Shown: one piece after another, positions 26,363 to 35,227 of the stretch | Layout of the letters: each line of letters begins with the position of its first letter | Position numbering within the stretch: position 1 is the stretch's first letter | Assembly (NCBI GenBank): GCA_947626145.1 | Contig: CANQRB010000008.1 | Span: 61,014-125,013 of the forward strand | Direction: 5' to 3' | Length of the DNA: 64,000 nt | From: an uncultured Clostridia bacterium | GTDB taxonomy: Bacteria > Bacillota > Clostridia > UMGS1883 | The notes under the pieces: generated by a model | The model's database searches: none | Told to the model about the DNA's origin: nothing | The model's input: the letters and a program-made list of their open reading frames with translations, nothing else | Made by a program: the position numbers and the translations under genes

Positions 26363-27688
26363 TTATTCCATTGCCAAATCGGTAAACTTGGTATATTCGC
26401 CCCTCCAGGCCAGCTTGACGGAACCCACCGAGCCGGAGCGGTTCTTGGCCACTATGCACTCCAAAATGTTGGCGGCCTCCGCCGGGCCCTCGTCGCCGTC
26501 GGTGGCGGGGTTGTATAAAAGCAGCACTATATCCGCGTCCTGCTCGATGGATCCGCTCTCACGAAGGTCGCTGATCCTCGGCCGGCGCTTTTCGCTTTCC
26601 GCCGCACGGTTCAGCTGGGACAGGGTCACAACCGGCACGTTCAGCTCCTTGGCCATAATCTTAAGCGAACGGGAAATCTTGCCCACCTCGGTGGCGCGGT
26701 TGTTTTCCGGCCGGCCGCTGTTCATGAGCTGTAAATAGTCTATGACAACCAGCCCAAGCCCCTTTTCCATTTTCAGCCGGCGGCACTTGGCCATTATCTC
26801 GGACACTTTGATGCCGACGGTGTCGTCAATGTAAATCGGAGCGGTGACAATGTCCTGCAAAGCGTGGGAAAGCCGGCTCATTTCCTCAGCATTAACATTA
26901 CCTATGCGCAGCTTGCCCAGCTCCACAAGGGCCTCGCTGGACAGTATGCGGTTCACCAGCTGTTCCTTGCTCATTTCCATGGAGAAAACCGCCGAGGTCA
27001 CCCTGTTCCTTATGGACGCGTTCTCCACCATATTCAGAGCCAGACTGGTCTTGCCCACGCCCGGACGGGCGGCGATAATTATTAAATCGCTGTTCTGAAG
27101 GCCGGCGGTGTAGCCGTCCAGTCCGGAAAAACCGGTGGGCACACCGGTGACCTTGCCGTTGCGCTTTTTCAAATCCTCAAGGATGGCCATGGCGCTCCTG
27201 ACCACCTCGCCTATGTGGTAAAAGCCCCGCACGCCGCGGTTTTCGCTTATTTCAAAGATGAGCTGTTCGCTTCGGTCCAGTATGACGCCGGCCTCTTCCT
27301 CGTCCTTCGAGCTCATGTCCACAATGGCGCTGCCCGCCTCGATAAGGCGGCGGAGAAGAGTCTTTGACCGGATTATTTCTATATAGTGTCTGAGATTTTC
27401 GGTGGTATAGACGCCCTGCATTATCTTTGTGAGGTAGCTTATGCCGCCTATGCTGTCCAGCTTTTCGCCCAGCTCGCCGGATACCGTCACAAGATCAACA
27501 GGACGGCCGGTGGAAAACAGGTCGTATATGGCTTTAAAGACCGCCTTATGAGCCGTGACGTAGAAATCGTCCTCCGCAAGGGCCTCCATTACGGAGCTGA
27601 GCGCGCTTTCACTCAGCATGGCGCTGGCCAGCACGGCCTGTTCGGCCTCAAGACTGTAGGGCATACTTATGCCTATGGGAGAGTCCAT
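26363..27688 (-). CDS. dnaB: Replicative DNA helicase DnaB/DnaC
   Basis: 441 residues from ATG 27688, chosen because GGAGG lies 8 nt upstream; a GTG three codons earlier overlaps that site. The N-terminal primase-interacting domain (SLEAEQAVLASAM) is followed by the RecA-like core with Walker A AARPGVGKTSLA (about 206-217), the hexameric-helicase segment VVIDYLQLM and SLKIMAKELNVPVVTLSQLNR. It unwinds DNA at the fork. It follows rplI by 30 nt, the order seen in Bacillus and Clostridia. Confidence 0.97.
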   Translation of the reverse strand: MDSPIGISMPYSLEAEQAVLASAMLSESALSSVMEALAEDDFYVTAHKAVFKAIYDLFSTGRPVDLVTVSGELGEKLDSIGGISYLTKIMQGVYTTENLRHYIEIIRSKTLLRRLIEAGSAIVDMSSKDEEEAGVILDRSEQLIFEISENRGVRGFYHIGEVVRSAMAILEDLKKRNGKVTGVPTGFSGLDGYTAGLQNSDLIIIAARPGVGKTSLALNMVENASIRNRVTSAVFSMEMSKEQLVNRILSSEALVELGKLRIGNVNAEEMSRLSHALQDIVTAPIYIDDTVGIKVSEIMAKCRRLKMEKGLGLVVIDYLQLMNSGRPENNRATEVGKISRSLKIMAKELNVPVVTLSQLNRAAESEKRRPRISDLRESGSIEQDADIVLLLYNPATDGDEGPAEAANILECIVAKNRSGSVGSVKLAWRGEYTKFTDLAME

Positions 27689-27718
27689 CACTCTCACCTC
27701 CGATGTGAAAATGTTTAT

Positions 27719-28165
27719 TTATTCAGGTGTTACGGTCACGGTGACCTTGGCCGAAATTTCGGGATAAAGCTTGACCTCAACGGTGCGGTCGCCTATGGTC
27801 TTGATGCCGTCGGGAAGGACAACCTTTTTCTTATCCACCACCTGATGGAGCTGCATTTTTATGGCCAGAGCCACATCCTGAGAGGTTATCTTGCCAAAGA
27901 GCTTGCCGCCCTCGCCGGCCTTGGCGGTGAGGACGACCTTACCGCTTTCCAACGCGGCCTTGGCGTTCAGCGCCGCCTGCTTCTCCTGTTCCTTATGATA
28001 AGCCGCGGCGTCGTTCTTGCCCTTGAGCTCGTTTATCACGCCCTTGGTGGCCTCCTTGGCCAGTCCCCGGGGCAGCAGAAAGTTACGGGCGTAGCCGTCG
28101 CTGGCCTCGACCAGCTCGCCCTTTTTCCCGTGACCCTTAACGTCGGCTAAAAGTACAACCTTCAT
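27719..28165 (-). CDS. rplI: 50S ribosomal protein L9
   Basis: 148 residues, full length. The start MKVVLLADVKGHGKKGELVE and the segment GYARNFLLPRGLA are the L9 signature, followed by the long connecting helix and a C-terminal domain. It binds 23S rRNA domain V and helps keep the reading frame. It lies between gdpP and dnaB as in many Firmicutes. Confidence 0.98.
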   Translation of the reverse strand: MKVVLLADVKGHGKKGELVEASDGYARNFLLPRGLAKEATKGVINELKGKNDAAAYHKEQEKQAALNAKAALESGKVVLTAKAGEGGKLFGKITSQDVALAIKMQLHQVVDKKKVVLPDGIKTIGDRTVEVKLYPEISAKVTVTVTPE

Positions 28166-28235
28166 TTATTATCATCCTTTCAACATATCCTTCATGTGCG
28201 GCGCCGTCTGCTTTGACGGCCGTACCGCCGGCGTA

Positions 28236-28252
28236 CCTGATTAAAAATCAGG
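28236..28252 (-). repeat. Small hairpin across the gdpP stop codon
   Basis: CCTGATT and AATCAGG form a 7-bp stem with a 3-nt loop that includes the gdpP stop codon. There is no T-run after it on the minus strand, so it is not an evident terminator. Confidence 0.35.
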
Positions 28253-30233
28253 ACTGTTTTTCAAAATATTCATCTATCGCCCTGTTCAGGCGGGAAACGG
28301 CGTTGCCAACGAACATACGCTTCATCTTCGCCGCCGCCGCAAGAGCGTGGCCGCCGCCGCCCAGAGCCTCGGCTATGAGCTGGACATTTATTTCGCCCAG
28401 GCTGCGGCAGCTTATGCGGGCGTCGTCGCCGTCCCTGCACACCACAAACGTGGCCTTTACGCCCTCAATGTCCAGCAGGGAATCCGCCGCCTGAGCCACG
28501 ATGCTGACGGGCACCTCCTCAAAGCTGACGGAAACACAGACGCCCCGCCCGTCGATCTTGGCCGCCTGTATAAGCTCGGTCCTTATCCGATAGGCCTCGA
28601 GGCTTTCACGGAAGAACTGCTTCACCTTCATTGTGTCCACACCGGCGTTGCGCAGATAGGCCGCCGCCTCAAAGGTGCGGGAGCCGGTCTTAAGCACAAA
28701 GCCCTTGGTGTCCAGCACTATGCCGGAATAGAGGGCCGTGGCGTCAATGGTGGACAGGTTCAGTCCGCCGTCCATATACATGAGTATCTCCGTCACCATT
28801 TCACAGGTCGATGAGGCCGCCGGTTCGTGATATATCAGCTCGCAGCCGTCAATGAAGCCCTCGCTCCTGCGGTGGTGATCCAGCAGCACCTTGTGCTTTG
28901 CCGCGTCCACCAGATCGGGCATTTCCGTCAGCGAGGTACGGTGGGTGTCGCAGATTATCAGCAGAGTGTTCTCGGTCATATAGTCCCGGGCCTGACTCCT
29001 GTTGATAAAGAGGCCGTCGTGGTAGTGATTGCGGTCGATGGTGTCGATGATGGCCCTGACGGCGGAGTCACCGGTGTTCAGCAGTATCCTGCAATCCCTG
29101 TTAAGGTGTGCCGCCGCCGCGGAAAGACCTATCGCCGCGCCAACGGCATCGGCATCCGCCTCCTGATGGCCCATAATAAGGACCTTTTCCGAGGACAGTA
29201 TGTGCTCCTTAAGGGCGGTGGCCATGACCCTCGCCTTGACACGGGTGCGCTTTTCGACTTCCTTGGCGGTACCGCCGAAGTAGGTAAATTTGCCGCCGTC
29301 ACAGACCGCCGCCTGATCACCGCCCCTGCCAAGGGCCATATCCAGCGCCATACGGGCGTAATTGTCGGATTCGGCCACGGTCTCGCCGCCCAGTCCCACG
29401 CCTATGCTCAAAGTGGGCGGGGCCATGGCAACAAGGTTTATGTTTTTCAGGTCGTTCAGCACGGAAAAGCGCTCGTCCTCAATTTTATTCAGACTGTCGT
29501 TAGACAGCACCGCCACATAGCGATCCCGCTCCAGCTTACGGATAAGGCCGCCGTGGCCGTTGACCCAGCCCACAAGGATGCGGTCGATGGAGGCGGTGAG
29601 CTCAAGCTGTTCGTTTTCTCCGGCCTCGGCCACGGTCTCGCCGTAATTGTCAATGGTAATGTTCATTATCACCGGCCGCACCCCGCGGGAGAGCTGCTTA
29701 AGGCGGTTCATGTCGGTGACGTTCTCAAAGTACAGTATCAGCGCCGGTTTATCGGGGTCGGTCTCGCTGACTATGGTGGAAATTATCTTATACTCCATGC
29801 CGTTGTGGCTGACGCTGATGGAGTGCGCCCCCTTATCGGCCATTATGCTCTCCACGCTTACCTCGGGGAAAATGTCGCTGAGCTTTTTACCGAAGTCTCC
29901 CCGGTAAAAAGCCTCGTTAAAGGGCGTATTGTACCAGGCGAAGCTGCCGTCTATCTTCACTCCGGCGATTGGATCCGGAATGTTGAACATGAGCTGGCTG
30001 CTCTGGGCAAGAGCCTCGTCGGAAAACTGCTCAAAATACCGCTTCATTTTCTGAACCATGCTGTAACGCTCCAACAGGTGGTGAACCAGCATGGCAATGG
30101 AGCTGGCAAAAAGCACGCAGCCCGCCAGCAGACTTTCGCGCAGGGTAAAGACCGCGCATATCAACACCACGGCTATATAAATGTAGGGGAATATCCTTGC
30201 AACCGAGCCCAGATATTTATCGTTTTTTTTCAT
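28248..30233 (-). CDS. gdpP: c-di-AMP phosphodiesterase GdpP (YybT)
   Basis: 661 residues. Two membrane helices near the start are followed by a PAS-like domain, a degenerate GGDEF-like domain (about 170-300) and DHH/DHHA1 phosphoesterase domains. The DHH part shows IMGHQEADADAVGAA, ICDTH and LLDHHRRSEG; the end has the glycine-rich GGGGHALAAAAKM of DHHA1. It hydrolyses cyclic di-AMP at the membrane, controlling turgor and wall stress. The start overlaps yybS by 4 bp. The synthase gene cdaA lies about 6 kb to the right. Confidence 0.95.
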   Translation of the reverse strand: MKKNDKYLGSVARIFPYIYIAVVLICAVFTLRESLLAGCVLFASSIAMLVHHLLERYSMVQKMKRYFEQFSDEALAQSSQLMFNIPDPIAGVKIDGSFAWYNTPFNEAFYRGDFGKKLSDIFPEVSVESIMADKGAHSISVSHNGMEYKIISTIVSETDPDKPALILYFENVTDMNRLKQLSRGVRPVIMNITIDNYGETVAEAGENEQLELTASIDRILVGWVNGHGGLIRKLERDRYVAVLSNDSLNKIEDERFSVLNDLKNINLVAMAPPTLSIGVGLGGETVAESDNYARMALDMALGRGGDQAAVCDGGKFTYFGGTAKEVEKRTRVKARVMATALKEHILSSEKVLIMGHQEADADAVGAAIGLSAAAAHLNRDCRILLNTGDSAVRAIIDTIDRNHYHDGLFINRSQARDYMTENTLLIICDTHRTSLTEMPDLVDAAKHKVLLDHHRRSEGFIDGCELIYHEPAASSTCEMVTEILMYMDGGLNLSTIDATALYSGIVLDTKGFVLKTGSRTFEAAAYLRNAGVDTMKVKQFFRESLEAYRIRTELIQAAKIDGRGVCVSVSFEEVPVSIVAQAADSLLDIEGVKATFVVCRDGDDARISCRSLGEINVQLIAEALGGGGHALAAAAKMKRMFVGNAVSRLNRAIDEYFEKQS

Positions 30234-31192
30234 GACGCCGCGGTCACCTTCTTCCTGATAGAGGCAAAGCAGTCCACAATGCCCAAAATGGCATACAGAA
30301 TGAATATATTGGCAAAGGGCAGGAAGGCCGACAGGGCCATGCCGCCGAAGATTATAAGCGCGTGTATGACCGCTCTGGCAAATAAGCCGCGCACCTTACG
30401 CCTGAGCAGGAACTCCATCAGGCTCATTCCGGCGGCAAAGGCCAGCGCCCCAAAAACTATAAAGCCGTTGACGCCCACCAGCCGCACCATATCCGAAGGA
30501 ACGAATATCAGAGCCAGCATTACGGCGCCGAAGCAGACGGAGGGGACGCTCAGCCGAATATAGGCGAAGGAGTGGCCGTTGTTCAGCGGCGTCCGCCTTA
30601 AGGCGCAGGAAACCATCCACATTGCCAGATAGCCGGCCAGAATACAGTTTATCACGATATAGGCGGGAACGCAGCTCCTGAGTCCGTTGCTCAGCATATC
30701 CATGAATTTCGACACGTCAACACTGACCCCCGACGCGGCCAGCTGGGTCTCATAGGATGCGGTCATCCGATCCAGCTCCTCCTGAACGCCGGAGAACATA
30801 TAGTCAACCACGCTGAGACCGGCGTCGTTTGCCGCATAGCCCAGCTGCAGGATATTTCCCAGTCCGTATCCGAACGACGTCAGCAGCAGTCCGGTGGGAA
30901 AGCTCCGCCGTGTCACGGCCGCAAAGGTGCAGAGAGCCGCCGCCAAAGCCAGCTGGAGGGCAAAAAAGCCGCCGTAAGCCGCTCCGTAGCCGCAAAAAGC
31001 ACAGACCAGCCCGCCTATCGCCGAAGTCACGAGTATGGACACCCCGCCGTAGATCTCGCCCTTAATCACGGTGTTCATCACCATATTCTGGACGCAGAAG
31101 CAGAAGGACAGCATGGGCAGCCCCAGCAGCAGCGGCAGAAGAGATACCATCATCCGCGTGACCATGAACATCGCATAATTGTTGTCTTTCAT
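30230..31192 (-). CDS. yybS: YybS-like DUF2232 membrane protein
   Basis: 320 residues, almost entirely hydrophobic helices (about eight), with a charged loop near 140-170. The composition, length and place directly before gdpP match YybS/DUF2232, which resembles substrate-binding membrane components of transporters. Its role is not known. The stop overlaps the gdpP start (ATGA), and the start is 3 nt after the AMP-ligase stop, so it is co-transcribed with both. Confidence 0.85.
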   Translation of the reverse strand: MKDNNYAMFMVTRMMVSLLPLLLGLPMLSFCFCVQNMVMNTVIKGEIYGGVSILVTSAIGGLVCAFCGYGAAYGGFFALQLALAAALCTFAAVTRRSFPTGLLLTSFGYGLGNILQLGYAANDAGLSVVDYMFSGVQEELDRMTASYETQLAASGVSVDVSKFMDMLSNGLRSCVPAYIVINCILAGYLAMWMVSCALRRTPLNNGHSFAYIRLSVPSVCFGAVMLALIFVPSDMVRLVGVNGFIVFGALAFAAGMSLMEFLLRRKVRGLFARAVIHALIIFGGMALSAFLPFANIFILYAILGIVDCFASIRKKVTAAS

Positions 31193-31195
31193 TTG

Positions 31196-32716
31196 TTAAA
31201 CCTCGTTTATCACCCTTGGCAGCCGGAACTCGTCTATCTTCCTCGGCAGCGCGGGCGCCAGCTTCGCCATTTCCCTGTCAAAAAACAGCTTAAGGCGGTT
31301 GTCGGAATATTTTTCACCCAAAACGGAATTTACCTCTCTGAAATCGGGAGCCAGATGGGCCGTTATTATGGTATCGGCGGTCTTTGTGTCGAAGCGGCCC
31401 GTTATGGTGCAGTCGGCCACATAACGGCTGCGGCGCACAACCTCGGCCAGCTCCTCGGGAAATATGGGCAGCCCGTCCCTGCCGCAGAGCATGGTCTTTT
31501 TCCTGCCCCGAAGCTCAAGGGTTCCGTCCTCGGACAGGGAGCCCACGTCCCCCGTGGGGAAGCCCCCGTCGAAGTCGGTTTTTCCGTTAAAATACCCTAT
31601 GGGCACCCGATCGCCGCTGACAAAGAGCTCGCCCATGGCGCCGGAAATCGGAGAGGGCACGCTGAGCTCGGCCAAAGGAAGCAGCTTTTTCCACGCCAGA
31701 TCGCTGACTGCCAGAGGGCCGCACTCGGCGGTGAAGTAATAGCTCCTTACCTCCATGCCCCAGTCCGTGAACCTCATGGCGCTGTCCCGCTCGGGATAGC
31801 CGCCCCCGCAGAGTATGAGCCGCAGTCTGTCGCCTATGAGCCGCCGCACCCGCCGGTGCATCCGCTTGCCAAGGTCGAGTCCCAGAACCCGTCCCAGCCT
31901 GTCAAAGAGGCCGTACACGGTTATGGCGGCCTTGCTGAGATTTTGCTCCGAGCGGAAGCGAAGCGACCGCTCAAGGTTCCTCAGCCGCTGAGGAGTGCAG
32001 GTGATGGCCGTGGCGCCGGATTCGGCGATAATCTTTGTGACGCCCCTCTTTTCGCCCCGGCGGATAAGGCCGCAGCCCGCCGACAGCGGCAGCAGCAGTC
32101 CCATTACGCAGTCAAATGCGTCACCCCACACGGAGGGACAGAGAAAAGTGTATGAGCCCGCCTCGACGGAATCGGAAACTGAGGCCAGCGACGAGCATAT
32201 ATTTTTGTGAGAGAGCATAACCGCTTCTCCCTCCGGAGTGCGGAAAAGGCAGGCCGGAGAGGCCGGATCCACGGGCTCCCCGTAGCCGGCGTCCTCCCCC
32301 TCGGGAATTTCCGCCAGCAGCTCCAGACCGGTCACTATCTTAAGCAGCGGCATACGCTCACGGATGTAAGCCGCCGCCTCGGCATACTTTGTCGGAAGAA
32401 AGAGCACCCCGGCCTCGTATTCGGCCGTCAGGCCGCAAATTTCCGATTCGGAAAGTCCGGCGCCAAGGGGTATAAAGGGACAGCCGGCCATAAAGCTGCC
32501 GAACATGGCGGCAAGACCGACATAGCTCACCTCGCCGCAGATGGCGGCGGGACGGCCCTCAACCTCCAGTCTTTTCAGCACGGAGGCGGCTGTGCGTGAG
32601 TCCTTAAGGAGCCGGACAAAGGTGTACGCCTCCCCGCCCCGCTCGATGAAAGCGGTATTTTCCGGAAATTTTTCTGCCGACCGCACAAGTATGTCGGCTA
32701 CGGTCAGGGGCGTCAC
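31196..32716 (-). CDS. Divergent AMP-dependent synthetase/ligase family protein
   Basis: 506 residues from GTG 32716 (GAAAGGAG 8 nt upstream); the open frame continues further upstream but crosses the promoter. It begins like acyl-CoA ligases (LVRSAEKFPENTAFIERGGEAYTF) and keeps the late motifs GELFVSGDRVPIGYF, FPTGDVGSLSEDGTLELRGRKKTM and IFPEELAEVV. The AMP-binding loop normally reading T/S-S-G-T-T-G-x-P-K-G is degraded to ACLFRTPEGEAVMLSH, and the Y-G-x-T-E motif is SYYFTAECG. It may act on an unusual acid or have lost adenylation. It heads an operon that continues into yybS-gdpP-rplI-dnaB-tilS-hpt-ftsH. Confidence 0.8.
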   Translation of the reverse strand: MTPLTVADILVRSAEKFPENTAFIERGGEAYTFVRLLKDSRTAASVLKRLEVEGRPAAICGEVSYVGLAAMFGSFMAGCPFIPLGAGLSESEICGLTAEYEAGVLFLPTKYAEAAAYIRERMPLLKIVTGLELLAEIPEGEDAGYGEPVDPASPACLFRTPEGEAVMLSHKNICSSLASVSDSVEAGSYTFLCPSVWGDAFDCVMGLLLPLSAGCGLIRRGEKRGVTKIIAESGATAITCTPQRLRNLERSLRFRSEQNLSKAAITVYGLFDRLGRVLGLDLGKRMHRRVRRLIGDRLRLILCGGGYPERDSAMRFTDWGMEVRSYYFTAECGPLAVSDLAWKKLLPLAELSVPSPISGAMGELFVSGDRVPIGYFNGKTDFDGGFPTGDVGSLSEDGTLELRGRKKTMLCGRDGLPIFPEELAEVVRRSRYVADCTITGRFDTKTADTIITAHLAPDFREVNSVLGEKYSDNRLKLFFDREMAKLAPALPRKIDEFRLPRVINEV

Positions 32717-32758
32717 GGTCCTCACTCCTTTCGTACAAACAGTTGTGGTTATTATAGT

Positions 32759-32787
32759 AGTATAACATAAATTTTTAAGGTTGTAAA
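32759..32787 (-). promoter_or_regulatory. Sigma-A promoter for the AMP-ligase to ftsH operon
   Basis: Read leftwards: TTTACA (32782-32787), 17-bp spacer, TATACT (32759-32764), 43 bp from the GTG start. No other promoter or terminator is evident until after ftsH, so it may serve all eight genes. Confidence 0.8.
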
Positions 32788-32815
32788 GACTTTTCTTTAA
32801 AATTATGAGGACGAG

Positions 32816-33064
32816 GTGGACTCTGTGGCTAAACGCAGTTCGGATTTCAGACAGAAGGAGGTCATAAGCATAACGGAGGGAAAGCGGCTGGGCTTCGTAA
32901 GCGACGTTGAAATAGATTTTGAGCGGGGCGTCATAGAATCCATAATCATTCCGGGGCCCAGCAGGTTCTTCGGCATCTTCGGCTCCGGCGAGGATGTGCG
33001 CATCCCCTGGGACAACATATATAAAATCGGCGAGGACCTTATACTCGTAAAAACCTTGACATGA
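32816..33064 (+). CDS. YlmC/YmxH-family PRC-barrel sporulation-type protein
   Basis: 82 residues. The pattern RQKEVISITEGKRLGFVSDVEIDFERGVIESIIIPG, followed by FGSGEDVRIPWDNIYKIGEDLILV, is that of the YlmC/YmxH family, a short PRC-barrel fold common in spore formers; function is not known. Two GTG starts are possible: 32816, and 32825 with AGGTGG 5 nt upstream, which may be better. It is divergent from the AMP-ligase operon. Confidence 0.88.
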   Translation: MDSVAKRSSDFRQKEVISITEGKRLGFVSDVEIDFERGVIESIIIPGPSRFFGIFGSGEDVRIPWDNIYKIGEDLILVKTLT

Positions 33065-33084
33065 ACGGCGGAAAGGTGTATAAT
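33056..33084 (+). promoter_or_regulatory. Sigma-A promoter for the DUF6273-hydF operon
   Basis: TTGACA (33056-33061), 17-bp spacer, TATAAT (33079-33084), both perfect. The -35 overlaps the last codons of the ymxH-like gene. Confidence 0.88.
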
Positions 33085-33151
33085 AATAAGAAATCGGGGA
33101 TGCCGCCGGCTGCATTGACAGCCTGCCATCGGACACAAAGGAGGAGCGTCC

Positions 33152-35227
33152 ATGAAAAAAGCCGCCGCAATACTGCTGACCGTCCTTCTCACAGCCGGTA
33201 TTTTTTCCGTGCCCGCCTCCGCAAAGGCCGTATACCTTCAGCCGGGCCGCTATGTCAGGCTGGGGAGCTACATGGGCGAGCCGATAATCTGGCGCTGCGT
33301 CGGACAGGACGAAAACGGTCTGCTCCTTATCAGCGACGATATTCTCTGCTTCAAGGCCTATTCCGCCGGCTCGTCCCGCTGGGACAGGTCGTGGCTTCGG
33401 GCCTGGCTCAACAGCGACAGCGAAAATGTCGACTGGATCGGCGTCCCTCCCGACACCGCACATTCCGACGGCAACGCCTACGCCGCCGAACCCGGCTTCC
33501 TCACGGGCTTTACCGCCGAGGAAAAGGCCCTCATAAGACCGGCGCTGAACAAGAGCGTGCTCAACGAGTCGGACATCGCCGCCGCGGACGGAGGCGTTGA
33601 GGTTCACCTTTACAACTCCACGGGCCAGTTTCTGAAATCCGTCCAGAACTACGAAAACGCCTACGGCATTACCACCGAGGATACGGTGTTCTGCCCCAAC
33701 ATAACCCAGATGGAGCTGGTCATGGCCAACTACCCCTCGGAATTTATCGCCGCCCCCACCGAGGCGGCCCTGAACCAGACCGGCAGCATAAAGAACTTTG
33801 AGAGTCTGAGCAACAGCTACTATTGGCTGCGGGACAGTCTGGGCAACGCCGAATTTACCGAGTCGGTGCGCTGTGTCTATCCCGACGGGCGGCTGCTCTT
33901 TGCCGACTCATTCGAGAGCTCCATAGGCGTTCGTCCGGCCCTGTACATTTCTTCCGAAATTCCCATCGTCAGCGGCACAGGCTTCAAAAAAACTCCCTAT
34001 GCCGTGACCGACGAGATTTTAACAGGCCCCCTGCCGACAGGCAGCCCCCTCAGCGCCGCCAGCCGCGCCTCCGTCAGCGGCCCAAGCGCCACCGTCACGG
34101 AGGGAGATTATTTGATAATGGGCAGATACAACGGGGCGGATATACTTTGGCGCTGTGTGGATGTCAACGCCAACGGCCCGCTCATGCTCAGCGAACGGAT
34201 AATAAGCTTCAAATCCTTCGACGCGACAGGCGACCACGGCGACGACAACCGGGATAAGAACGGCAGCGGCAGCTGGGCGATGTCCAACATCCGATACTGG
34301 CTCAATTCTGCCGAGGGACAGGGACCAAAGGAATGGCCCTGCGGCAACGCCCCCACCTCAGACCGCTGCGAGGGCAGCAACGGCTATTCCGCCGAAAAAG
34401 GCTTCCTGACGGCCTTTGCCCCCGAGGAAAGGCGGCTCATCCGCCCTGTCAGCCTAAAAACCGTTATCAGCACCGCCGACATTGACGAAAATACCGTAGG
34501 CACCGAGCCCATGACCTCCCTGCGGAACGTGAACCACCGCGGGAATTACTCCTCCGCCTACTCCTCATACACCTTTGACACGGTCTTTCTCCTGAGCATG
34601 GAGGAGGCCAGCCAGGTCAAGTCCGACTTCGGCAACTTCCTGACCGCGAGCCCCACCGCCGCCGCCGTCAATCTGAACGAGGCGGCCACGGACGGACTTT
34701 CCGCCGACATTTCGGCCATGTGGTGGCTCAGGGACGCGGACGCCGATGTTAACTGCAACGTTCGGGCCGTGACCCTCGACGGATGGATACACTCCATACC
34801 GGCCTGCCGTTCGTCCTGCGGAGTCCGTCCGGCCTTTTACCTGAATATGGACACGGCGGCCTTCATTTCCGGCGACGGCAGCCGCGACGAGCCGTACCGG
34901 GTGGAGGGGCACACCTTCGGGGAGTGGCATACCGAGACGGAACCGGGCTGCGACGAGCCGGGCCTCCGTATCCGGCAGTGCCTGACCTGCGGCGACAGCG
35001 AGGAGGACACCATACCCGCCCACGGCCACCGCTTCGGCGAAAAGACCGTCGTAAGCCGCGGCCTCGGCGGAACGGTGCTGAGAGCCGTATGCACGGACTG
35101 CGGGGAAATCTACACGGAAAAAAAGGCGACCCTCTGGCCGATACCGGTCGGACTTGCCGCTTTCGCGGCCACAATGGCGTGGCTGGCAATAAAACGAAAA
35201 AGGAATGATAAAGATGGGACTCAATGA
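33152..35227 (+). CDS. Exported, membrane-anchored protein with two DUF6273-type domains
   Basis: 691 residues with AAAGGAGG upstream and a signal peptide (1-25). Two homologous modules (about 27-275 and 315-570) each contain a PIIWRC/DILWRC strand, a W-S/A-x-x-x-(L/I)-R-x-W-L-N segment, FLT-F--EE--LIRP and a closing GVRPA-Y. This is the DUF6273 pattern, found in many gut Firmicutes surface proteins with no known role. The C-terminus has two CxxC motifs (LTCGDSEE, CTDCGEIY) in a zinc-ribbon-like segment with a repeated H-x-F-G-E motif, then one membrane helix and a basic tail. It overlaps hydF by 14 bp, a surprising partner. Confidence 0.82.
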   Translation: MKKAAAILLTVLLTAGIFSVPASAKAVYLQPGRYVRLGSYMGEPIIWRCVGQDENGLLLISDDILCFKAYSAGSSRWDRSWLRAWLNSDSENVDWIGVPPDTAHSDGNAYAAEPGFLTGFTAEEKALIRPALNKSVLNESDIAAADGGVEVHLYNSTGQFLKSVQNYENAYGITTEDTVFCPNITQMELVMANYPSEFIAAPTEAALNQTGSIKNFESLSNSYYWLRDSLGNAEFTESVRCVYPDGRLLFADSFESSIGVRPALYISSEIPIVSGTGFKKTPYAVTDEILTGPLPTGSPLSAASRASVSGPSATVTEGDYLIMGRYNGADILWRCVDVNANGPLMLSERIISFKSFDATGDHGDDNRDKNGSGSWAMSNIRYWLNSAEGQGPKEWPCGNAPTSDRCEGSNGYSAEKGFLTAFAPEERRLIRPVSLKTVISTADIDENTVGTEPMTSLRNVNHRGNYSSAYSSYTFDTVFLLSMEEASQVKSDFGNFLTASPTAAAVNLNEAATDGLSADISAMWWLRDADADVNCNVRAVTLDGWIHSIPACRSSCGVRPAFYLNMDTAAFISGDGSRDEPYRVEGHTFGEWHTETEPGCDEPGLRIRQCLTCGDSEEDTIPAHGHRFGEKTVVSRGLGGTVLRAVCTDCGEIYTEKKATLWPIPVGLAAFAATMAWLAIKRKRNDKDGTQ

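Noticed and set aside
31196..33607. 803-codon version of the AMP-ligase gene
   Set aside because: The added N-terminus would run across its own promoter and the divergent ymxH-like and DUF6273 genes; a GTG with a strong ribosome site at 32716 is the real start.
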